A stretch of DNA of 34,306 bases, from contig JBJFFR010000153.1 of the NCBI GenBank assembly GCA_051891935.1, positions 1-34,306 on the forward strand. Direction: 5' to 3'. Each line of letters opens with the position of its first letter. Position 1 is the first letter of the stretch. Below are positions 22,869 to 30,417 of this stretch, piece after piece. The position numbers and the translations under genes are program-made. Under the pieces are notes generated by a model that was not told the origin of the DNA, did no database searches, and saw nothing but the letters and a program-made list of their open reading frames with translations. The stretch comes from UMGS363 sp051891935 (GTDB lineage: Bacteria > Bacillota > Clostridia > Oscillospirales > Ruminococcaceae).

Positions 22869-24149
22869 ATGAAAAAAATTCTGCATATAACCCCTCATCT
22901 GGGCGGCGGTGCAGGCAAGGCTGTCAGCGGTATCATTACAGAGCTGACAGATTTCGAAAATACAGTTTTAATGCTCGAAAGCCCTGTTAATACAAAATAC
23001 TCCGATGTTTGCAAGAATGCGGAAATACCTGTGATCGTTTCATTTGATACAGAGGAAATCCGACAAATGATAAACTCGGCTGATATTGTTGTTTTAAACT
23101 GGTGGGCTCACCCTCTTGAAGTAAAACTGCTGCAAAATACAGATTTCGGCAGCACTCCGGTCGTTTTGTGGAGTCATATCAACGGGCTAAATTATCCGTA
23201 TCTGAAGCATGATTTTCTGAAATGCTTTGACGGACTGATGTTCACCTCACCGTGTTCATTTGAAAATCCGAAGTGGACTGAAAGAGAACGTTCGGAGATA
23301 ATTTCAGGTTCAGAAATAGTTTACGGAACGGGAAAATTCTTTCCCGAAAAGCTGAAATTCAAATCCGATCATTCCTGCGGAAATAGAATAAAGATCTGCT
23401 ACACAGGCACTCTCGATTACAGCAAGATGAACAGAAAATCCCCGTATATAATAAACCAAATCTCAAAGAAAAACAATAATGTTGAATTCTTTTTTTACGG
23501 CGGATATTCGGAGCAATTCAAGAATGAATTTCTGAAAAAAGCCGAATGTGAAAATGTTTTTTTCTGCGGCTTTTCAAATGATATTGAAAACGTTCTGACA
23601 ACTATGGATATTTTTTGCTATCCGTTAGCGGAAGAAAACTATGCAACTACCGAAAACGCATTGCTTGAAGCAATGGCGGCAGGACTTCCCTGTGTTGTTA
23701 TGGCAAACCCTGCAGAAAGTAGCATTATTGAAAACGGGGAAACAGGTTTCACAGCCAAAACTGCCGAAGAGTTTTCCGATATCGTTCTGAAGCTCTGCCG
23801 TGATGAAGCTCTTCGTGAGCGCATCGGCATAAATGCAAGAAATTCGGTAATTGAAAAATACAGCTTTAACGTTAATTCAGATAAATTCCGCACTTATCTT
23901 AACAATGTCAGGGCACATGATTCGACATCGAAATTACGGGCGCTTCTCGGGAATGATCCCTTTGACGCATTCCGATATTTCTGCGGATTGAACACCGATG
24001 ATGACGCTTTTGAATACTGCAGAAAATATGAAATTTTTTACAGCGAGAGCAAAAGCTCCCCATTCCATTATCTGAAATACTTTTCGGAAAATGCAGGCTT
24101 TTTAAAGCTTACAGCACAACTTGAACAGGAGCATAAAAATGGAAATTAA
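22869..24149 (+). CDS. Glycosyltransferase, family 4-like
   Basis: This 426-residue cytosolic protein has a GT-B fold. The N-terminal part begins MKKILHITPHLGGGAGKAVSG. The C-terminal donor-binding domain has CYTGTLDYSKMN, then the GT4 signature E.ALLEAMAAGLPCVVMANPAESSIIENGETGF (starting near residue 265). An extension of about 70 residues after the catalytic domain is unassigned. It probably transfers a hexose or the CDP-derived deoxyhexose in glycan assembly. AAGGTG precedes the ATG, and its last codons overlap the next gene. Confidence 0.88.
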   Translation: MKKILHITPHLGGGAGKAVSGIITELTDFENTVLMLESPVNTKYSDVCKNAEIPVIVSFDTEEIRQMINSADIVVLNWWAHPLEVKLLQNTDFGSTPVVLWSHINGLNYPYLKHDFLKCFDGLMFTSPCSFENPKWTERERSEIISGSEIVYGTGKFFPEKLKFKSDHSCGNRIKICYTGTLDYSKMNRKSPYIINQISKKNNNVEFFFYGGYSEQFKNEFLKKAECENVFFCGFSNDIENVLTTMDIFCYPLAEENYATTENALLEAMAAGLPCVVMANPAESSIIENGETGFTAKTAEEFSDIVLKLCRDEALRERIGINARNSVIEKYSFNVNSDKFRTYLNNVRAHDSTSKLRALLGNDPFDAFRYFCGLNTDDDAFEYCRKYEIFYSESKSSPFHYLKYFSENAGFLKLTAQLEQEHKNGN

Positions 24150-24684
24150 AAAAACGATTATTGAGGGCTGCTGCATAATCGAGCGTGATTTTTTCAGGGA
24201 CGAACGAGGTTATTTTTCACGGGCAATGTGCAGCAGGACTTTAAAAGAGCATGGTCTGCGTGCAGACTTTTTGCAATCGAATCTATCCCAAAATCACATG
24301 AAATATACACTGCGCGGACTTCACTCACAAACTGCTCCTCATTCAGAAGACAAGCTTGTTATGTGCACAAGAGGAAAAATACTGGATGTTTGCGTTGATG
24401 TAGACGAAAGCTCTCCCACATACAAGCAGTATGTTGCTGTTGAGCTTACAGAGGATAACGGTAAATGTCTGTACATTCCTTCGGGTTGCGCTCACGGATA
24501 CCTTACATTGGAGGATGATACACAGGTGCTTTACTATGTAACTGCGGAATATGCCCCCGACAGCGAACACTGCTATCGATACGATGATCCTGCTTTTGCA
24601 ATCGACTGGGGTGTTCCGAAAGAATACCTTATCATCTCCGATAAGGACAAAAACCACAAGCTTATAGGCGGTGAAATGCAATGA
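24139..24684 (+). CDS. RmlC-like sugar 3,5-epimerase (cupin)
   Basis: The ATG at 24139 follows ACAGGAGC. The 181-residue cupin has the RmlC motifs RDERGYFSR, LRGLHSQ (with the catalytic His), KLVMCTRGKILDV, IPSGCAHGYLTL and the late YYVTAEYAP Tyr. RmlC acts on dTDP-4-keto-6-deoxyglucose, but this gene sits with CDP-sugar genes and no dTDP-glucose genes are present, so a CDP-4-keto-6-deoxyhexose is the more likely substrate. It overlaps both neighbours slightly, so it is part of one translational unit. Confidence 0.88.
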   Translation: MEIKKTIIEGCCIIERDFFRDERGYFSRAMCSRTLKEHGLRADFLQSNLSQNHMKYTLRGLHSQTAPHSEDKLVMCTRGKILDVCVDVDESSPTYKQYVAVELTEDNGKCLYIPSGCAHGYLTLEDDTQVLYYVTAEYAPDSEHCYRYDDPAFAIDWGVPKEYLIISDKDKNHKLIGGEMQ

Positions 24685-25583
24685 AAGCAATTGTTAACGG
24701 TGCATCGGGTTACATTGGTTTTCATCTTACGGAGACACTGCTAAAAAGCGGACATGAGGTTTATGCGGTTTGCAGAAAAAATATCGGTCTGCTTGAAAAA
24801 ATACATCCGTCAGACGATCTGCATATCGTTATTTCAGAACAGAATGAAACAGCAAATCATTTTGACGGGATCATACCCGATGTTTGGTATCAGCTTGCAT
24901 GGGAAGGTTCTATCGGTGATATGAGGGCATCCCCCGAGGTACAGATCAAAAATGAGCTTCTGTGCGTCAATGCAATGGAAACTGCCAAGAACATCGGATG
25001 CAAAAAAATCATTTTCACAGGGACGGTATATGAGAATATCTCCGAACCGATACTTGAAAATCCCGTCTTTGACAAAAACTCGTTTTACATCATCGCAAAA
25101 AAACACGCTCATGAAATGACCTTGCAGCTTTCAAAAAAGCTTGACATTGAATATGTGTGGTGTACATTCTGTCAGCCTGTCGGAAAATATATGAACGAAA
25201 AGCAGCTGATCCCTTATGCAGTAAAATGCTTTGCAAATAACGAACCGAGCTCTTTCGGCAGCTGTTCACAATATTTCGACATTATTCCCGTTGAATATCT
25301 TGCCGATGCGCTTGTTGTATTAGGTGAAAACAAATGCAGAAAAAACTCTTATTACATTGGCAGCGGCGAGCCGAGGATCCTGAAAGATTATCTTATCGAA
25401 GCTGCAGCTGTCTGCGGATATAAGCTTGACATCGGATTTGGAAAACGTCAGGATGACGGAATGGTCTTTTTAAAGGAATGGTTTGATTGTTCGGAGTTTA
25501 AAAATGAGTTTCGATTAAAAGAGCAACATTCATTTGAGTCATTATTAAAACCAATTTTTAAAACAGATAGGAGTAATCAGTAA
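24681..25583 (+). CDS. NAD(P)-dependent nucleotide-sugar reductase/epimerase (extended SDR)
   Basis: The 300-residue protein starts with the cofactor motif GASGYIGFH, and has the FTGTVYEN strand and the catalytic YIIAK (YxxxK). It belongs to the NAD-dependent epimerase/dehydratase family. Next to an RfbF-RfbG-RmlC set, the expected role is reduction of the 4-keto group to complete a CDP-6-deoxyhexose. Which sugar results (for example a 6-deoxyaltrose- or rhamnose-type stereochemistry) cannot be told from sequence. It overlaps the epimerase stop by four bases. Confidence 0.82.
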   Translation: MKAIVNGASGYIGFHLTETLLKSGHEVYAVCRKNIGLLEKIHPSDDLHIVISEQNETANHFDGIIPDVWYQLAWEGSIGDMRASPEVQIKNELLCVNAMETAKNIGCKKIIFTGTVYENISEPILENPVFDKNSFYIIAKKHAHEMTLQLSKKLDIEYVWCTFCQPVGKYMNEKQLIPYAVKCFANNEPSSFGSCSQYFDIIPVEYLADALVVLGENKCRKNSYYIGSGEPRILKDYLIEAAAVCGYKLDIGFGKRQDDGMVFLKEWFDCSEFKNEFRLKEQHSFESLLKPIFKTDRSNQ

Positions 25584-26614
25584 TGCAAAGCAGAATAAAT
25601 AAGATCAATGGTATTCTTTCAAACGGAATTTTTCTCTACGGTGCAGGAGCAAACGGTTCATGGTGTCTTGATTATCTAAAACGTGAGAATATAAAGGTTC
25701 TTGGATTTATTGACAGCAACCCTGTGATTCAGAACAAGGAAATTGACGGTTTAAAAGTTTACTCCTATCAGGAATATTTCAGCAAATACCCTGAAAATGC
25801 TGTACTAATTACAGCAAAGCACTGTGCAGGAGAGATTTTCCGAACATATATGAACGACAATCCCTATATCATTTCCTTTGATACATGGTTTGAAAATAAG
25901 TACAGCGCTGATTTTGATGCAATAGAATTCAATGATAAACAGTCCCAAGAAATACTGAATACAATACGTGAATGTATGCGTTCCGGTGATAATTCGAAAA
26001 TAGCAGATATTTCCGATCCCAACGCATATTTTGGAGTTCCGTTCTTTTATGCAAATAATACTGGAAATAGTGTGTTTGTTGACCTTGGTGCCTGTACTGG
26101 AGATTCAATTGAAAAGTATTTATTTGCGGAAGTCGGTGCTATAAAAAAAATATATGCTTTTGAACCGGGGAAAAAGCAGCTTAAAGCACTCAGAATACGT
26201 GCTGAAAGATTAATTAACGAATGGGCGCTTGACCACGATTCTATTGAAATAGTTGATGCCTGCGTAGGAGCCGAAAACATTGATGTCTATTTTGATAATA
26301 ATGCCGGGGTCCTCGGAACAAAAATTGATGAAAAAGGAAATGATAAGGTTTCACAGATCACTCTTGACAGCTATTTTCAAGATGAGGATGTTACGTTCAT
26401 AAAAACAGATATTGAAGGCAATGATTATGATGCTATTCTGGGTGCAGAAAAGCTTATAAAGAGATGTAAGCCCAAGCTTGCAATAAGTGTATATCATAAG
26501 CCCGATGATGTTCTCAGAATATACAAACTGCTTAACAGTTGGGAGCTTGGATATAAATTTGCACTTCGTCAGCATTCAGCACGATTAATGGAGACAACAC
26601 TTTACTGCTGGTAA
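25583..26614 (+). CDS. FkbM family methyltransferase with N-terminal Rossmann-like region
   Basis: This 343-residue protein has, at about 15-120, a nucleotide-binding-like fold opening FLYGAGANGSWCLDYL with VLGFIDSN. Residues about 160-343 are an FkbM SAM-dependent methyltransferase: FVDLGACTGDS (SAM-binding loop), YAFEPGKKQ, TLDSYF, and the hallmark FIKTDIEGNDYDAILGA followed by ISVYHKPDD. FkbM enzymes O-methylate sugars and polyketides. The likely substrate is a hydroxyl of the flagellar glycan. The ATG overlaps the previous stop by one base. Confidence 0.85.
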   Translation: MQSRINKINGILSNGIFLYGAGANGSWCLDYLKRENIKVLGFIDSNPVIQNKEIDGLKVYSYQEYFSKYPENAVLITAKHCAGEIFRTYMNDNPYIISFDTWFENKYSADFDAIEFNDKQSQEILNTIRECMRSGDNSKIADISDPNAYFGVPFFYANNTGNSVFVDLGACTGDSIEKYLFAEVGAIKKIYAFEPGKKQLKALRIRAERLINEWALDHDSIEIVDACVGAENIDVYFDNNAGVLGTKIDEKGNDKVSQITLDSYFQDEDVTFIKTDIEGNDYDAILGAEKLIKRCKPKLAISVYHKPDDVLRIYKLLNSWELGYKFALRQHSARLMETTLYCW

Positions 26615-26632
26615 TATAAGGGAGAAGAAACT

Positions 26633-27643
26633 ATGGCTAAAATAGGAACAAGATATGGTACTGACCGTACAGAGCTTCAGAATGTTATTCCGCTTGAAAC
26701 TCCGTTTTTATTATTTGTAGATCCTTCAAGCGTATGTAATTTCAGATGCAAATTCTGTCCGTGCGGAGGTGCAAACAAAGATTTATGGAGCCAAGAAAAA
26801 AAAGTAAACATAATGCCGTATGAGATATACAGGAGAGTTATTGACAGTGCTGCAGAATTTCCTCAAAAACTGAAAACTTTGCGTTTATACAAAGAAGGCG
26901 AACCTCTTCTGAATAAGCGTTTGCCCGATATGGTTAATTATGCGAGGAAAAAGGATGTTGCCGCAAAAATTGATTTTACAACCAATGGTTCCTTGTTTAA
27001 TCATGATCTTATCCTTGCATTGACTGACGCAGGAGTTGACAGAATCAATGTTTCTGTTGAAGCGCTTGACTCGGAAGGATATATGTCTGTATCGGGCGCA
27101 AAAATTGATTTTGATGAATTTGTTGATAACCTGCGTTTTTTATATGATCATAAAAACGGCAGCCACATTTTTGTCAAAATTTCAAATCTTGGTCTTGGTA
27201 ATCATAACGAACAGGATTTTTATGACATATTTGATGCAATTTGCGATGAAATCGCAATAGAAAACGTTACGCCTGTGTGGCCTGAATTTGATATCAAGGA
27301 TGACTTAAGAAAAAATGATTCTCTTGATATCTACGGAGCAGCTATGACTGACAGAAAAAAATGTGAAGTTTGTCCATATTTGTTTTATTCAATGTGCGTA
27401 AACTCTGACGGCACTATAAGCGCATGTCTTATGGACTGGAATCATCAGGTTATTATTGGCGACATCAGAAAAAACAGCCTTTCCGATATATGGAACGGCA
27501 GCGTCCTTAAACAAATGAGAATTGATCATTTGACACTAAATAAGGATAATTACGGCCCCTGCTCAAAATGCGGTCAGATGGAATATGCTGTTCTTGATAA
27601 TATTGACAAATACCGAGAAGAAATTTTGGAAAGGATAAAGTAA
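26633..27643 (+). CDS. Radical SAM/SPASM protein
   Basis: A 336-residue protein with the radical SAM motif CNFRCKFC (Cys35, Cys39, Cys42) followed by another Cys at 44. The C-terminal SPASM region has CEVCPYLFYSMCVNSDGTISAC and CSKCGQ, able to hold auxiliary iron-sulfur clusters. Such proteins modify peptides or act in sugar and glycan chemistry, and relatives are common in surface-glycan clusters. The substrate is unknown. AGGGAGAAG precedes the start. It is more A+T-rich than rfbFG, which suggests a different origin. Confidence 0.85.
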   Translation: MAKIGTRYGTDRTELQNVIPLETPFLLFVDPSSVCNFRCKFCPCGGANKDLWSQEKKVNIMPYEIYRRVIDSAAEFPQKLKTLRLYKEGEPLLNKRLPDMVNYARKKDVAAKIDFTTNGSLFNHDLILALTDAGVDRINVSVEALDSEGYMSVSGAKIDFDEFVDNLRFLYDHKNGSHIFVKISNLGLGNHNEQDFYDIFDAICDEIAIENVTPVWPEFDIKDDLRKNDSLDIYGAAMTDRKKCEVCPYLFYSMCVNSDGTISACLMDWNHQVIIGDIRKNSLSDIWNGSVLKQMRIDHLTLNKDNYGPCSKCGQMEYAVLDNIDKYREEILERIK

Positions 27644-27646
27644 ACA

Positions 27647-28714
27647 ATGAAAAAAAACACCATTTCTGCAGCCAATGATGTGATGATCTATGGTGCCGGA
27701 AACATGGGAAAAGCAGCTGTGAAGCTTATTCAAAATCTTGGAGGCAGGGTTTGTTGCCTTCTTGATAAAAATTCACTGATCCACGGCAGCCTGATCCATG
27801 GTATTCCGGTAAAAGGTCCTGAAATGATAACCGAGAAAGAAAAAAAAGAATGTGATTGTCTTGTTGCAATGACAGCCTGCAGTTATAAGGAAATACACAG
27901 TTATTTGCTCCAGCTCGGATTCACCAATGTATATCTCGCAGGTGATTATATCAATGAACGACTTGAATGCAGCATTGAGCTTACGAATTATTGGAGGATG
28001 TCTGAAAACGAACTGAATAAACTGCTGGATTCCAACATATTTAAAGATCCAACCTCAAAAATTTACTATGACTATTCAGCCAAATGGTTCACTGACCGAA
28101 CTGAGTCTGATATTTCAAATCATCCCATCAGTCGTGATAGATATTTTCCTGATTTTATAAAAAGTATTTTAAGCAAGAATGAGGTAATGATAGATACGGG
28201 TATTCTTAACGGTGAATACATCAGACAGTTTAGCACACTCACATCATCCCATAACAAGAATTTTGGGTTCAAACTTCATCCGTCAGACATTATTGATGAG
28301 GACATTGATCAATGCGCCAAAATATACGAATGTGAACCCGGAGAAGAATGTAAATGTACTTCCTCGTTAAGAATAGGACTTATGGAACCATTTACGGAAT
28401 TTACCGAATACAATTATGAAACTGTTTCAATTGACAGTATGTTCATAAACACACCGTATTCCTTTTTAAGAGTTTATTCTATGTCTTCCGTATATCCCAT
28501 TATCGTTGGTGCAATGAACACAATAAAGGAATACCGCCCGATTATTGCCGCAAATATCGGTCATTATCATAATGATTTCATTAACGTTCCTATATTACTA
28601 AACAACACATTGGAAAACTATGATTTTCTCTTCCGGATACACAGTTTTCAGGGATGCGATTGCATATTATACGCATTACCTCAAAAAGAACAAATAGTCC
28701 GACCTAATCACTGA
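27647..28714 (+). CDS. FkbM-like protein lacking the methyltransferase motifs
   Basis: This 355-residue protein has the same layout as the FkbM gene two positions upstream: an N-terminal VMIYGAGNMGKAAVKLI Rossmann-like region, and a C-terminal part that aligns along its length (SIDSMF with TLDSYF, VGAMNTIKEYRPIIAAN with LGAEKLIKRCKPKLAIS). The SAM loop DLGACTGDS is replaced by IDTGILNGE, and the KTDIEG motif by RVYSMSS. Catalysis as a methyltransferase is therefore doubtful. It may be a regulatory or structural partner, a binding protein for the glycan, or an enzyme of changed chemistry. The reading frame is intact, so it is not a pseudogene. It starts 3 bp after the radical SAM gene. Confidence 0.65.
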   Translation: MKKNTISAANDVMIYGAGNMGKAAVKLIQNLGGRVCCLLDKNSLIHGSLIHGIPVKGPEMITEKEKKECDCLVAMTACSYKEIHSYLLQLGFTNVYLAGDYINERLECSIELTNYWRMSENELNKLLDSNIFKDPTSKIYYDYSAKWFTDRTESDISNHPISRDRYFPDFIKSILSKNEVMIDTGILNGEYIRQFSTLTSSHNKNFGFKLHPSDIIDEDIDQCAKIYECEPGEECKCTSSLRIGLMEPFTEFTEYNYETVSIDSMFINTPYSFLRVYSMSSVYPIIVGAMNTIKEYRPIIAANIGHYHNDFINVPILLNNTLENYDFLFRIHSFQGCDCILYALPQKEQIVRPNH

Positions 28715-28728
28715 AAATGGAGAAATAT

Positions 28729-30258
28729 ATGAGTGATAAAATAATTATTGAATATGAAATTCCTGAAACAAGTTTCAACTCAGGATTTGATGATTTATAC
28801 GATGCAAGGCATGCTGTTGTCGAAACATCAATGATAAGCAACCATTTTAATTCAGAGGTCACGATCCTGATACAAGGATATAACAGGATTGAAAAAACCA
28901 AACAATGTGTTGAGAGTGTTCTGAAATATACTAAAGATGTTGATTTTGATCTTTTACTGATAGATAACGGATCTACAGATGAAACATTTGAATATTTTAA
29001 GTCTATCCCTTATGATAAAGTAAGAATAATTCATCTCAACAAAAATATCAGTGCTGCTTTCCCTTGGAATTTCATTCATATAGAATACATCGCAAAGTAT
29101 TTTGCTGTTATTGCGAACGATATAATTGTTACACCAAATTGGCTGACTAACATGATCACTGCAGCTAAATCAGACAACCGTATCGGTATGGTCAATCCAA
29201 TATCTTCAAATGTAAGCAACCTCCAAAATTATGATTTTCAATTTTCAAGCATCAAGGATATGGAAGAAAAAGCTGAAAAGATCAATGTTTCCTCTCCCGA
29301 AAAATGGCATGAACGCTTACGGCTTATAACATTAGGGACACTTTATACTAAAGAATGTCTGTATACAATTGGTTTCCCATTAGGCGATGTTGGTTTTCTT
29401 CATGATTTCGGAGATGATGATATAACTTTCAAAATCCGCAGAGCCGGTTATAAAGCAATCCTTGCCAAGGACACCTGGATACATCATAATCACGACTTCA
29501 GAAACTTGGAAAACAAGGATCCGGCAGAATTTCAGAGATCGCTTGAAACAGGAAGAAATAATTTCCGGGATAAATATTTCGGCATTGATGCCTGGGATGA
29601 CGTAAATAACTATATCCCGGAGATCATCCCCCAAATACAAGCACCTGCCGATACAAGCAATTGCTGTATTCTCGGAGTTGATGTGAAATGCGGCACACCT
29701 ATTCTTGAAATAAAGAATCATATCCGTTCATTCGGTGTTTTTGACCCCGTCTGCTGTGCTGTAACTTCGGAAGGAAAGTATTTTATTGACCTTCAAACAG
29801 TATGCGGTCCTGATAATGTTTTTGCCTGCTCTCCCGAAAAAGCCTTCGGCTATTTTCCAAAGGAATCTTTTGATCATATTATTATCGGAAACTGCATAAA
29901 TGAATACTCTGAACCGTATGTAGTCATCAAGAGCATATTCTCACTTCTGAAAAAAGGCGGTCAGATGTTCTTCTACCTAAAAAACACTTATGATATTTTT
30001 TCATTTCTCAATGTTATCGGGTATCGAAACGTAACGCCGAGATCATACGCTTATAATATGACCATTGAAACATTTGTAAGTGATCTGAACAATATGAATA
30101 TGTTTCCAAAAATGATCGGTGCTGTACAGAATACCGAAATCACGAATGAATATGTCAAAGAAGTAAACAATCGTCTTCAAGCTTTTGTAAAAGAAGGTTG
30201 GGAAGAAACAAAAACAAGACTGACGGCAGAAAAATTCGCCTTTTGCCTTACCAAATAA
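28729..30258 (+). CDS. Family 2 glycosyltransferase fused to a methyltransferase-like domain
   Basis: Start chosen at the second ATG (MSDKIIIEYE), six bases after GGAG; the ATG four codons upstream has no ribosome-binding site. Of 509 residues, about 40-290 form a GT-A domain with VTILIQGYNRIEKTKQCVESVL, LLLIDNGSTDETFEYF and the later DFGDDDITFKIRRAGYKAI. Residues about 310-509 resemble a class I methyltransferase (FDHIIIGNCINEY, LLKKGGQMFFYLKN), though the glycine-rich SAM loop is not evident. It probably adds and may help modify a sugar. It is the last gene of the sigma-28 cluster and is followed by a structured terminator. Confidence 0.8.
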   Translation: MSDKIIIEYEIPETSFNSGFDDLYDARHAVVETSMISNHFNSEVTILIQGYNRIEKTKQCVESVLKYTKDVDFDLLLIDNGSTDETFEYFKSIPYDKVRIIHLNKNISAAFPWNFIHIEYIAKYFAVIANDIIVTPNWLTNMITAAKSDNRIGMVNPISSNVSNLQNYDFQFSSIKDMEEKAEKINVSSPEKWHERLRLITLGTLYTKECLYTIGFPLGDVGFLHDFGDDDITFKIRRAGYKAILAKDTWIHHNHDFRNLENKDPAEFQRSLETGRNNFRDKYFGIDAWDDVNNYIPEIIPQIQAPADTSNCCILGVDVKCGTPILEIKNHIRSFGVFDPVCCAVTSEGKYFIDLQTVCGPDNVFACSPEKAFGYFPKESFDHIIIGNCINEYSEPYVVIKSIFSLLKKGGQMFFYLKNTYDIFSFLNVIGYRNVTPRSYAYNMTIETFVSDLNNMNMFPKMIGAVQNTEITNEYVKEVNNRLQAFVKEGWEETKTRLTAEKFAFCLTK

Positions 30259-30285
30259 AATTCAATATTTGACCTGATAAAAATG

Positions 30286-30417
30286 AAAATGCTCCTCCGA
30301 AGGGGAGCCCCCTTTGCCGTTTCGTATGTTAATTTGCGAAGTGAGCAAAGTTTGCGGCTCGGTACCGATAAATACTTCTTTATCGATAGTTACCTAAATC
30401 TCGGAAGAGCATTTTTT
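30286..30417. terminator. Large three-way-junction terminator between convergent genes
   Basis: AAAATGCTCcTCCGA (30286-30300) pairs with TCGGAaGAGCATTTT (30401-30415), followed by T-rich sequence on the plus strand. Inside are two complete helices: GAGCC with GGCTC and CTTTGC with GCAAAG (30305-30360), and GGTAcCGATAAA with TTTATCG...TACC (30361-30394). It ends both the glycan operon and, from the other side, the GT2-TPR gene. At 130 nt it is much more elaborate than a usual terminator. Confidence 0.75.
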
